Below, in pieces: positions 9,098 to 16,566 of a DNA stretch of 29,499 nt (position 1 is its first letter; every line of letters starts with the position of its first letter). A program made the translations under genes and the position numbers. The stretch lies in assembly GCA_903921455.1 (NCBI GenBank), contig CAIXPZ010000301.1:1-29499 (forward strand), read 5' to 3'. Under the pieces are notes generated by a model. That model saw only the letters and a program-made list of their open reading frames with translations. It was not told where the DNA came from and made no database searches. The stretch is from an uncultured Verrucomicrobia subdivision 3 bacterium. GTDB taxonomy: Bacteria; Verrucomicrobiota; Verrucomicrobiae; Limisphaerales; UBA11358.

Positions 9098-10264
9098 TTA
9101 AACGTAAAAATTCGGTTTGGCCGTCAGTTCGCGGATGCCGGGATGTTTTTCCAGTTCGGCTTCCACCAAGTCCACGCCGAGGCCGGGCCGGTCGGAGAGA
9201 AATAATTTTCCGTCGCGCACCTCCAGCGGGTGTGTGATCACCGCATCCCGCCACGGCACGTCGTTGACCATGAATTCGCAGCGGAAGAAATTCGGGATGC
9301 TGGCGCACACGTGCGCGCTGGCGAGCGTGCTCAGCGGGCCGTTGGGATTGTGCGGCGCGACGAGCACATTGTAAGCCTCGGCCATCGTGGCGATGCGCTT
9401 CATTTCGCTCGGTCCGCCACAGCGCGTGATATCCGGCATGATGATGTCACAGATGTGGTTTTCCAAAACGGGACGAAAACCATGCCGAGTGTAATGCCGT
9501 TCGCCGACGCAGATGGAAACATTGCCGGGCAGCCGCTCGCGCAAGGCCCGCAAGGTCGCAGCACTCTCCGGGCCGGCGGGTTCTTCATACCACGTCATGC
9601 CCAGCGGGGCGAGGCGCTCCGCCATTTTCACCGCCATCTGCCCGTTCATCATCGCGTGGGTCTCGATCATCATCTCCAGCTCCGGCCCGACCGCCTCGCG
9701 CACAGCGCGGGTGACTTCGTAGGCACGGTCCTGCATTTCAGGCGTGAGGGCGAGATTGGTGTTGAGGTCGGTTCCGTAGAGATAATTCGTGTGCGCGAAC
9801 GGATCGAATTTCAAGCCGGTGAAACCCGCCTCCTTCACGGATCGCGCCTGCCGGGCATAATCTTCCGGCGAGTGGCCGCCGCCAGTGAACCAATAGTTTG
9901 CGTAAAGCGGAATTTCCGTGCGGAACGCGCCGCCGAGCAATTCGTAACACGGCACGCCGAGCACCTTGCCTTTCAAATCCAGTAACGCCATGTCGAGGCC
10001 GCTGATGGCACACAGCGATGCGCCGAATGGCCCGATCCAGTTCAGATCGCGATAAAGTTTCGTCCAGATAAAATCGGTGCGCATCGGGTCGAGGCCGATG
10101 ACGCGCTCGCCGACGTGCCGCGCCGCCGCCTCGATGATGGGGCTGCCCGGCCAGTTGGTCGCCTCGCCGACGCCGGTGTGACCGGTGTCGGTGACGACTT
10201 TCAGCATGGTCCAGTTGTATTTGACGCCCTCGACGAGCCAGACTTTTACTTCGGTGATTTTCAT
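9098..10264 (-). CDS. Enolase-superfamily aldonate dehydratase (mandelate racemase/galactonate dehydratase subgroup)
   Basis: It probably dehydrates a sugar acid to a 2-keto-3-deoxy acid with a bound Mg2+. The 388-residue protein has the N-terminal capping domain (MKITEVKVWLV onward) and a barrel with candidate metal ligands in ETH (201-203), WYEEP (225-229) and VGER (253-256). It also has PDITRCGG (277-284) and a catalytic His305 in APHNPNGP. The His203/His305 pair resembles D-galactonate dehydratase; a KxK motif as in L-fuconate dehydratase is not seen (LKFDPF at 151-156). The start is the ATG at 10,264, which overlaps the lactonase stop as ATGA; the frame stays open upstream to 10,546, but that part is a shadow of the lactonase gene. 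L-fuconate, D-galactonate or D-arabinonate are all possible substrates. Confidence 0.87.
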   Translation of the reverse strand: MKITEVKVWLVEGVKYNWTMLKVVTDTGHTGVGEATNWPGSPIIEAAARHVGERVIGLDPMRTDFIWTKLYRDLNWIGPFGASLCAISGLDMALLDLKGKVLGVPCYELLGGAFRTEIPLYANYWFTGGGHSPEDYARQARSVKEAGFTGLKFDPFAHTNYLYGTDLNTNLALTPEMQDRAYEVTRAVREAVGPELEMMIETHAMMNGQMAVKMAERLAPLGMTWYEEPAGPESAATLRALRERLPGNVSICVGERHYTRHGFRPVLENHICDIIMPDITRCGGPSEMKRIATMAEAYNVLVAPHNPNGPLSTLASAHVCASIPNFFRCEFMVNDVPWRDAVITHPLEVRDGKLFLSDRPGLGVDLVEAELEKHPGIRELTAKPNFYV

Positions 10265-11163
10265 AGTGGTTGAACGCAATCGGCCAGAACCAGGGAATTG
10301 AACGAGCGCGCCGGGAGCCCGCCCACGCCGGGGCGGACGCGAAAAATCCCGCCGGCCTGAGGTTCGCGTTCCAAGGCCGCCGCCGACAAACCAGCGCGCG
10401 CCGTGGTGATAAACAATTCGTCCAGCCGGGGTCCGCCAAAGACGCAGGAACTCGGCTGCGACACGGGCATCGGGATGCGCCGCAGCTCCCGCCCGGTCCA
10501 GCCGTCCAGACAGACCACCGCCCCCGCGCCCCACAAGGCCACCCACAGATTGCCTTCCGCATCCAGGGTCATGCCGTCGGGAGATTCTTCGGGAGCAAAC
10601 GTTGCCAGCGCGCGACGATGGGAAAGGGTTCCAGCCTCCGCAGCAAAATCAAACAGGTCCACCCGGTGGGTGGCGGTGTCGGAAAAATAAAACGTCCGGT
10701 CATCGAGCGACCAGGCCATGCCATTGGAAATCGTGAGGCCATCGAGCACGCGCCGCGGCCCGGCGCCGGCTTCGATGAGATAAAGCGCCCCAACCGCGCC
10801 ACGCGCGCGCCGGTCCATCGTGCCGATCCAGAGCCGCCCCTTGGAATCGCATTGGCCGTCGTTGAAACGATTCTGCGGCTTCTCGGGTTCAACCGCGCAG
10901 AACGGCGTTAGCGCGCCGGAATCCCAATCCAGCCAGAGCAGTTCACGGTCGCGCGCCACCAGCCAGCGCCCGTCTTGGCCGGGCGTGGCGCAACCCACAT
11001 TTCCGCCGAGGTGACGTTGTTCGTGAACCCCTGTGGCCGGGTTCAGCCGGTGCACTTGGCCCGCCGTGATGTTCACCCACCACAGGTGCCCATCGCGCCA
11101 GAGCGGCCCTTCCGCCAAGTCGTGGCAACCGTCGAAAATCAGCTCTGGCATCATTGTCATCAT
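10261..11163 (-). CDS. SMP-30/gluconolactonase family sugar lactonase
   Basis: This is a six-bladed beta-propeller metal-dependent lactonase that should open the sugar lactone made by the dehydrogenase. The 300-residue protein shows the expected metal-site residues: Glu18 in AEGPLW, Asn147 in SNGMAWS and Asp196 in SPDGM. It also has the conserved RFNDGQCD (99-106), GRLWIGTMD (109-117) and FYFSDT (158-163) strands. There is no signal peptide, so it is cytoplasmic. Several ATGs cluster at the start (MMTMM), so the exact initiator may be 11,163 or a few codons in. The stop overlaps the dehydratase start by four bases (ATGA), implying coupled translation of the lactonase and dehydratase, consecutive steps of one pathway. 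Confidence 0.88.
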   Translation of the reverse strand: MMTMMPELIFDGCHDLAEGPLWRDGHLWWVNITAGQVHRLNPATGVHEQRHLGGNVGCATPGQDGRWLVARDRELLWLDWDSGALTPFCAVEPEKPQNRFNDGQCDSKGRLWIGTMDRRARGAVGALYLIEAGAGPRRVLDGLTISNGMAWSLDDRTFYFSDTATHRVDLFDFAAEAGTLSHRRALATFAPEESPDGMTLDAEGNLWVALWGAGAVVCLDGWTGRELRRIPMPVSQPSSCVFGGPRLDELFITTARAGLSAAALEREPQAGGIFRVRPGVGGLPARSFNSLVLADCVQPL

Positions 11164-11184
11164 GGCATGGTCAGTCTGGGCAAA

Positions 11185-11880
11185 TCACATGATGCCGAAC
11201 TTATCCCACGCCGCCTGCGCGCCCATGCCGCCCTGGATGGCCTCAAACACGCGCTTTTCGCCGTGCGCCTTTTGCCATGCGGCCTCGATGACATCCTTTT
11301 CAATCGCCTTCGGCACGACACAGACGCCGTCCAGATCGCCAAAAACAAGGTCACCCGGGGCGATGCTCACCGCGCCGATTTTGATGGGGCAGCGCAGGTC
11401 AATCACCTTGCCGCGCGGGCGTTGATCCTGAGCGTAGCGTCCGTGGGAAAACGTGGGGAAGCCCAATTGGAGAATGCCGCGCGTGTCGCGGGAATAGCCG
11501 TTGACCACCGCGCCCACCGCGCCGCGATTGCGCGCCGCCGTGCTCATCAGTTCGCCCCACAGCGCGTAAGTTGGCGATGAACCGGTGCAGACATAGACCT
11601 CGTTCAGCTTTAAATCATCAAGGGCCTTGAGCATCAGGCCGAAGGGCTGGTTCAACATCGCATTGACGCGCCCCGGCCCTTCGCCGCCGGCGTCGTCGGC
11701 TTCCAGCACCGGCATGGCGCGGCCCGCCACAATCATGTCGTCGCGCAACGGCTGGATTTGCGGCGGGAGAAATTGATGCTGATACCCCATCAGGTCCATC
11801 ACGTCGCCGACCACGGCGGTGAATAATTCGTCCCGGCAGATGCGAAACAGTTCCTGGTCGTTCGCCCAGATGCATTTCAT
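11185..11880 (-). CDS. RraA-family protein, candidate 2-keto-3-deoxy-aldonate aldolase
   Basis: This is a member of the RraA/HMG-CHA aldolase fold family (older name: dimethylmenaquinone methyltransferase family). From the ATG at 11,880 it has 231 residues. The family core is visible: ELFTAVVGDVMD (18-29), GELMSTAARNRGAVGAVVNG (109-128), the metal/pyruvate-binding Arg131-Asp132 in GYSRDTRG, and PGDLVFGDLDGVCVVP (175-190). An Asn replaces the Asp usual before Gly128. As first gene of a dehydrogenase, lactonase and dehydratase operon with no other aldolase, it is the best candidate for splitting the 2-keto-3-deoxy acid into pyruvate and an aldehyde. RNase E inhibition is unlikely in this context. 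A longer start at 11,937 exists, but it leaves only 26 bases to the regulator and adds residues that family members, as I remember them, lack. Confidence 0.82.
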   Translation of the reverse strand: MKCIWANDQELFRICRDELFTAVVGDVMDLMGYQHQFLPPQIQPLRDDMIVAGRAMPVLEADDAGGEGPGRVNAMLNQPFGLMLKALDDLKLNEVYVCTGSSPTYALWGELMSTAARNRGAVGAVVNGYSRDTRGILQLGFPTFSHGRYAQDQRPRGKVIDLRCPIKIGAVSIAPGDLVFGDLDGVCVVPKAIEKDVIEAAWQKAHGEKRVFEAIQGGMGAQAAWDKFGIM

Positions 11881-11963
11881 GAAATCAATCTGCCGCAAAA
11901 TCAACTCGACGCCCATAGGTGAATCCGCATAATTCATGTGTATTTCAACAATTCATTTTCCCC
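11881..11963. promoter_or_regulatory. Divergent control region between the RraA operon and the AraC-type regulator
   Basis: These 83 bases must carry both divergent promoters. They contain a direct repeat, aattcat at 11,931-11,937 and 11,950-11,956, spaced 19 bases start to start, within similar flanks (cataattcatgtg and acaattcattttc). Two direct half-sites about two helical turns apart are what an AraC-family dimer typically binds, so this is a candidate operator. The region is AT-rich from 11,930 to 11,963. No confident -35/-10 pair could be assigned. Confidence 0.4.
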
Positions 11964-12797
11964 ATGAATCGCTGCGCTTTCCCGCGTGACCCCGTCGCCG
12001 CCTGCGGCATTGAGCTGTTGACGGTATGGCAGGTGGTGGCGGACGCCAGCTATGCCATCCGCGCCGAGCGTTCGCGCGCCGAGTCCAATGTGCTGATCAA
12101 AAAAGCCGGACATGAGATGGTGGCGGTGCGCACCCTGCGCGGACGTGGCCGGCTCAGCTGCGGCGGGCGGGAGCACGAACTGACTGCCGGATCGCTGCTA
12201 TTATTCGACTTTCCTTCCCTGGAAAGCTACGCCACCAAAGGCTCCCATTGGACATTCTGGTGGTTTGAGTTTCGCCCAACGGAGCCGTTTCGGCTGCCCC
12301 TGCATCGTCTTCTAGAGTCGCCCCGTCTAGCCCACGAGGCGGCGGAGTGCGCGGAAATCTTCCGGCTGTTGCGCCTGGAGTTAATCGCCCATCGCTGTCG
12401 GGCGGCGGCAATTTTGCAATCCCTGCTGTTCGCGTGGTGGGCGGCGGCCGGGCTGCCCGGAGCAGGAAGCGACCGCCTTCGTCAGCAGGTGCAGCAGATT
12501 ATTGAGGCGATGCATCAAAATCCTGAAAAGCCCTGGACCTTGGCAGAACTGGCGAGCCGGGCAGGAATGAGCATATCGTCGTTGCGCACCGCTTTTCATC
12601 AAACCACCGGCAAAGCCCCCGCCCGGTTGCGCAACGAATTGCGGCTCGCCCACGCCCACGAACAATTAAGGCGCGGCGACCGGACCGTCACGGAAGTGGC
12701 TGCGCAACTGGGGTATTGCGACCCGTTCCACTTCAGCAAGGTTTTCAAAGCCGTGTATGGGTTTCCTCCGCGCGCAGTTATGCGGCAAGGCCGTTGA
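11964..12797 (+). CDS. AraC-family transcriptional regulator of the sugar operon
   Basis: This 277-residue regulator has an N-terminal cupin-like sensor domain (about 40-105; GRLSCGGREHELTAGSLLLFDF resembles an AraC_binding strand pattern). The C-terminal pair of helix-turn-helix motifs runs from about 172 to 272: WTLAELASRAGMSISSLRTAF is the first and TVTEVAAQLGYCDPFHFSKV the second, followed by FKAVYGFPPR, the classic AraC signature. It is transcribed away from the RraA operon and presumably activates it on binding the sugar or an intermediate. An upstream GTG at 11,919 is in frame, but would place the start inside the control region; the ATG at 11,964 is preferred. It converges on the FAD oxidase gene with a decayed gene fragment between them. 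Confidence 0.88.
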   Translation: MNRCAFPRDPVAACGIELLTVWQVVADASYAIRAERSRAESNVLIKKAGHEMVAVRTLRGRGRLSCGGREHELTAGSLLLFDFPSLESYATKGSHWTFWWFEFRPTEPFRLPLHRLLESPRLAHEAAECAEIFRLLRLELIAHRCRAAAILQSLLFAWWAAAGLPGAGSDRLRQQVQQIIEAMHQNPEKPWTLAELASRAGMSISSLRTAFHQTTGKAPARLRNELRLAHAHEQLRRGDRTVTEVAAQLGYCDPFHFSKVFKAVYGFPPRAVMRQGR

Positions 12798-12821
12798 CCG
12801 TAATTTCTCCCGCTTAAAACA

Positions 12822-12933
12822 GCGGCGACAATGTCCCCGTGGATGCGAGCGTAGCCAACACTACGCGTTGAGCGGCGGTGATGCCGGCTCGGGGGGTGAG
12901 CGCCGCTAATACAAACAAGTCACAGCGGACATC
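12822..12933 (+). pseudogene. Decayed fragment of the same outer-membrane protein gene as at 121-540
   Basis: About 112 bases align to 242-352 of the left relic with roughly 84% identity by eye, including long exact runs such as cgcgttgagcggcgg, gatgccggct and tacaaacaagtcac. Three single-base indels and stop codons break the frame, so it cannot be translated. The homology begins 24 bases after the regulator's stop and ends about 10 bases before the oxidase stop codon. It is in the same orientation as the left relic, so the pair forms imperfect direct repeats about 12.6 kb apart. Confidence 0.75.
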
Positions 12934-12942
12934 CATTCCTCC

Positions 12943-15810
12943 TCACGCCAGCGCGGCGGCGAGGACTTCGGCCATGTGCCGGGTTTTCACGGTGGCCAGA
13001 TGCTGGACCTGATGCCGGCAGCTCGTGCCGGAGACCACCGTGGTTGTCCCGTAGGGCTGATGCTTGAGCAATTCCATGAGCGGCGCGGCCACCTTCAGCG
13101 AGAGTTCATATTTGGCTTCCATCATGCCGAAGGCGCCGGCCATGCCGCAGCAGCCGGAGTCCAGCAGGGTGGCGCTCCGGCCGGGCAGGCGCGCGGCGAG
13201 GCGCTGCATCCCGGCAGGATCCGTCAGCGCCCGGGCATGGCAATGGGCGTGGATGACGATGCGTTCGTCCAGCGGCTGGAACCGCAGCGCGTCCGGCTCG
13301 CGTTCCAGCAGTTGCCCGATAAATTCTTCAAAGAGAAAACTGCGCGCGGCGAGGTCGGCGGCGCCGGGGAGATTCAATTCGCGGTAATCCTCGGCGAACA
13401 TGGAGTGGCAAGACGGTTCCAGAAAAATGACGGGCGTGGTGTCGCCGAGGGCGGCGAGCACGGCGAGATTGTGCGCGCCGAGTTTTTCCGCGGCATCGAG
13501 ATTGCCGACGCTGAAGGCGGGGCGACCGCAGCACTGGCGGTGGGCGGCCAGCGTCACGGCGAACCCGGCGGCTTCCAGCACCGCGACGGCCGCCCGGGCG
13601 ATGTGCGGCTCGTGATAGCGGACAAAGGTGTCGTCCCAGAGAATCACCGTGCCGCGCGTCGGCGCGGTCGTGCTCGAATGCTTGGCGAACCAATGATCGA
13701 AGCGCTCGCGAGCGAACGGGGGCAGGGGACGCTGGTCGGTGAAGCCGAACATTTTGCCGAGGATGTGGCGCACGGAGCGGGATTGGATCAGCGCGTTGGC
13801 CAGGCTGGGAACGGCGCAGCCGATCCGCCCGGCCAGATCCACGGAGCTGGCGAGGCGCTGGAACTTGGTGAGGTGCGTGCGCCGGGTGCGAGCGTGGAGG
13901 AGCTCAGCCTTGAGCAGCGGGAGATTGACGTTCGAGGGGCACTCGCTGACGCAGGCGCGGCAGGACAGGCAGTTAGAGAGCGCGTATTCCAGTTCGGCGG
14001 CGCGCAGCGGGTCGGCGATCTCACGCTGTTCCAGCGCGGCGCGGATGAGATTGGCGCGGCCGCGCGTGGACATGCCTTCCTCGCCGGTGGCGAGGTAGGT
14101 GGGGCACATCACGGGCGTCTGCTTGGTGCAGCCGCCGCAGCCGTTGCACTGTTCGAGATTGGCGATGAACGATTCGTCGCGCGCGGCGAACGCGAGCTTC
14201 GGTTCGAACGGGAGAATGATTTGACTGTCCGCGCCCTGGCGCAGGAGCCGGTCAATCTTGTAGCGGCCGTCGCCGACGATCTTGCCGGGGTTGAACACGT
14301 TGTTGGGATCGAACGCGGCCTTGATCTCGCGCATCACGCGGTAGAGCTCGTGCCCGACCTGTTCGCGCAGGAATTCCGTGCGCGCCATGCCGACGCCGTG
14401 CTCGGCGGCAAGAGAGCCCTTGAATTGCGCGACGAGCGCGGCGACTTCATCGGCGATCTGGCGGAATTTTCTGAGATCGGCGGCGTCATGCAAATCCAGC
14501 ACGGGCCGGACGTGCAGCAGGCCGGCCGCCGCGTGGCCGTAGAACGACGCCTCCACGCCGGCACGCGCCAGCAGCTCCTGCAAGTCCGCGACGTAGGCGG
14601 GCAGCTCGCGCGGCGTCACGGCCGTGTCCTCGATGAAGCACGCGGGCTTGGCGGCGCCCGGGCGGCTGGTGAGCAGGGACAGCCCGGCCTTGCGGAGCGC
14701 CCAGACGAGGTCGCGCTCGCGGCCGGTTTTCAGGATCAGCGTGCGGCGGCCGAGATTCAGCCGCGGCAATTGCTGGAGCCGGTCCCGGGCGTGATCGCCC
14801 AAAAACTCGACGATGAGGATGGATTCGCAGGGTTGCCCGTCGAGATTGAGCAGCTCGCGCACGGCTTGAAATTCCCGCTGGCCGCGCGTCTGGTCAAACA
14901 GTGGCCGGTCCACGTGTTCGACGGCGGCGGGTTTGAGCGGCAGCAGCGACTGTGTGGCGAGCAGCGCCTCGGCGACGGAATCGAAGAAGATCAGGCCGAC
15001 GCCGCGGGCCGCGGGCAGCGGGACGAGGTTGAGTTCCGCCGAAAAAATACCGGCGAGCGTGCCTTCGCTGCCGCAGAGGATGGGAACCAGATTGCCCGGC
15101 TCCGCCACCGCGCGGGCGAGGCCGTAGCCGGGCCAGCGCTTCAGGAGCCCGGCGGGGAAGCGCTCGGTGATGAGCAATTCATTCAGCACCACGAGATCCT
15201 CCACGAGGGTGCGCTGGCGGTGCAGCGAGTCCAGATGGCGGCCGATACGCGTCACCTTGCCGTCGGCCATGACGATCTCGATTTCGCGGACGTGCTGGCC
15301 GGTGGTGCCGTAGACCGGCGTGTAGGCACCGGAGGAATCATTTGCGATCATGCCGCCGAGGGTCGCCCGCGAGCTGGTGGCGACGTCCGGCCCGAAGCAG
15401 AAGCCGAGCGGCTTGAGGTAGGCGTTGAGCTGGTCGAGCACGACGCCGGCGCCGACGCGGACGGTGGCGGCGTCCTTGTTGAAATCCCAGATCACCCGGT
15501 TGTGCCGCGCGAAATCGAGGATGAGGCCGTCGCCCAGCGCGCCCCCGGAAAGGCCGGTGCCGCCGCCGCGCGGGGTCACCGAGAGGCCGGCGGACAGGGC
15601 CGCCTGGATGACCTGGGCGGCCTCGCTGCTCTGCCTGGGGAACGCCACGGCGGCGGGCACGATCTGGTAGGGGGAGGCATCGGTCGCGAACAGCTGGCGC
15701 GTGCGGTTGTCGAGGGCGACCTCGCAGTTCGCCGCGTTCAGAGCCGACATCTGTTGCGTGGAGAGCACGGCCAACAAGCTATCGGCGGCAGCGGCGGTTG
15801 ACAATGGCAT
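12943..15810 (-). CDS. FAD-linked oxidase fused to iron-sulfur GlcF-like subunit (2-hydroxyacid/D-lactate dehydrogenase type)
   Basis: This is a 955-residue fusion of a GlcD-like flavoprotein and a GlcF-like iron-sulfur protein, which would oxidise a 2-hydroxyacid and pass electrons to the respiratory chain. The FAD_binding_4 domain spans about 50-190 (TPRGGGTGLSGGA, 79-91; GPDVATSSRATLGGMIAND, 140-158). The FAD-oxidase C-terminal domain follows, with YGHAAAGLLHVRP (424-436), EHGVG (470-474) and FDPNNVFNPGK (500-510). Two 4Fe-4S motifs are C555-C558-C561-C569P and C614-C617-C620-C624P. C-terminal cysteine-rich (CCG) segments include HCHARAL and DSGCCGMAGAFG. Such fusions include D-lactate dehydrogenases and YdiJ-type 2-hydroxyglutarate dehydrogenases; the substrate is not decided by sequence. 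The gene converges on the AraC gene, so it is not in the sugar operon, though a role in using lactate from that pathway is conceivable. Confidence 0.87.
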   Translation of the reverse strand: MPLSTAAAADSLLAVLSTQQMSALNAANCEVALDNRTRQLFATDASPYQIVPAAVAFPRQSSEAAQVIQAALSAGLSVTPRGGGTGLSGGALGDGLILDFARHNRVIWDFNKDAATVRVGAGVVLDQLNAYLKPLGFCFGPDVATSSRATLGGMIANDSSGAYTPVYGTTGQHVREIEIVMADGKVTRIGRHLDSLHRQRTLVEDLVVLNELLITERFPAGLLKRWPGYGLARAVAEPGNLVPILCGSEGTLAGIFSAELNLVPLPAARGVGLIFFDSVAEALLATQSLLPLKPAAVEHVDRPLFDQTRGQREFQAVRELLNLDGQPCESILIVEFLGDHARDRLQQLPRLNLGRRTLILKTGRERDLVWALRKAGLSLLTSRPGAAKPACFIEDTAVTPRELPAYVADLQELLARAGVEASFYGHAAAGLLHVRPVLDLHDAADLRKFRQIADEVAALVAQFKGSLAAEHGVGMARTEFLREQVGHELYRVMREIKAAFDPNNVFNPGKIVGDGRYKIDRLLRQGADSQIILPFEPKLAFAARDESFIANLEQCNGCGGCTKQTPVMCPTYLATGEEGMSTRGRANLIRAALEQREIADPLRAAELEYALSNCLSCRACVSECPSNVNLPLLKAELLHARTRRTHLTKFQRLASSVDLAGRIGCAVPSLANALIQSRSVRHILGKMFGFTDQRPLPPFARERFDHWFAKHSSTTAPTRGTVILWDDTFVRYHEPHIARAAVAVLEAAGFAVTLAAHRQCCGRPAFSVGNLDAAEKLGAHNLAVLAALGDTTPVIFLEPSCHSMFAEDYRELNLPGAADLAARSFLFEEFIGQLLEREPDALRFQPLDERIVIHAHCHARALTDPAGMQRLAARLPGRSATLLDSGCCGMAGAFGMMEAKYELSLKVAAPLMELLKHQPYGTTTVVSGTSCRHQVQHLATVKTRHMAEVLAAALA

Positions 15811-15850
15811 TAACGCGGCAGCCGGAGGCGAACGACCCGGCCGAAAGATT

Positions 15851-15879
15851 TTTACAGACGCAGGTTAATTGGTTAGGCT
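15851..15879 (+). promoter_or_regulatory. Possible promoter of frr
   Basis: TTTACA (15,851-15,856) and TAGGCT (15,874-15,879) are separated by 17 bases, a fair -35 with a weak -10. The expected transcription start would fall at about 15,886, only a few bases before the frr ATG at 15,889, so the message would be nearly leaderless. There is no Shine-Dalgarno before the ATG, which fits. The hexamer match is modest and the same 78-base gap must also serve the divergent oxidase gene. Confidence 0.3.
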
Positions 15880-15888
15880 CTGGTCACT

Positions 15889-16449
15889 ATGACACTCGAC
15901 GACATTCTTTTGGAGGCGGAGGAGAAGATGCTCAAGACCGAACAGGTGGTCGCGAATGAGTTCGCAGGCGTCCGCACCGGCAAAGCCTCGGCCAGCCTGG
16001 TGGAGAACATCCAGGCGGAAGTTTACGGCTCGATGATGCGCATCCGCGAACTCGGCAGCATCAGCACGCCGGAGCCGCGCATGCTGGTCATCACGCCGTG
16101 GGACGTGGCCGCGCTCCAGCCGATTGAAAAGGCAATCCAGAAGGCGAACCTCGGTTTGTCGCCGGTGATCCAAGGCAAGCTGCTGCGGCTGGCATTCCCG
16201 GAATTAAGCACGGAGCGCCGCCAGGAATTCGTGAAGCTCATCAAGAAGATGTCCGAGGACGGGCGCGTAGCCGTCCGGCACGTCCGCCGCGACGCGATGG
16301 ATCTATTCAAGAAACACGCGCATGACAGCGGCATCACGGAGGACGCCAAAAAGCAGGCGGAAAAAGATTTGCAGAAGCTGACGGACGATTACATCGGCAA
16401 GATTGACGCGCACGTCGTGCACAAGGAAAAAGAAATCATGACGGTGTGA
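15889..16449 (+). CDS. frr: Ribosome recycling factor
   Basis: RRF splits post-termination 70S ribosomes together with EF-G. The 186-residue product has the normal length. It shows the family pattern throughout: an N-terminal helix (DILLEAEEKMLKTEQVV), EFAGVRTGKAS (23-33) reading into the hinge, ITPWDVAALQPIEKAI, NLGLSPVIQGKLLRLAFPELSTERR, and the basic VRHVRRDAMDLFKK helix. It normally sits next to pyrH or tsf; here it stands alone, divergent from an oxidase gene and closed by its own terminator. The ATG at 15,889 fits the family N-terminus exactly. Confidence 0.97.
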   Translation: MTLDDILLEAEEKMLKTEQVVANEFAGVRTGKASASLVENIQAEVYGSMMRIRELGSISTPEPRMLVITPWDVAALQPIEKAIQKANLGLSPVIQGKLLRLAFPELSTERRQEFVKLIKKMSEDGRVAVRHVRRDAMDLFKKHAHDSGITEDAKKQAEKDLQKLTDDYIGKIDAHVVHKEKEIMTV

Positions 16450-16482
16450 GCGGGATTTAATCGCTACCCTCCTTTTATTATG

Positions 16483-16513
16483 GCCGCCGGTGAAATTTTC
16501 GCCGGCGGCTTTT
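16483..16513 (+). terminator. Intrinsic terminator of frr
   Basis: GCCGCCGG (16,483-16,490) pairs with CCGGCGGC (16,502-16,509), extended inward by a few G-C, G-T and A-T pairs. It is followed on the plus strand by TTTTGCTTT. It lies 33 bases after the frr stop. The minus strand lacks a U-tract, so it does not obviously serve the converging pseudopilin-like gene. Confidence 0.8.
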
Positions 16514-16566
16514 GCTTTAGCCCAGGCGGCAGGGGCAGGGCCATTCACCCAAGGCCGGATCGAACC

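Noticed and set aside
9098..10546. Longer start for the dehydratase (482 residues)
   Set aside because: The extra N-terminus is translated from inside the lactonase gene. The ATG at 10,264 overlaps the lactonase stop and matches the family N-terminus.
12976..15801. A 941-codon plus-strand open frame opposite the FAD oxidase gene
   Set aside because: It is a shadow of the GC-rich coding strand. The translation is repetitive in Gly/Glu/Arg/Ala with no domain motifs, while the opposite strand carries full cofactor motifs.
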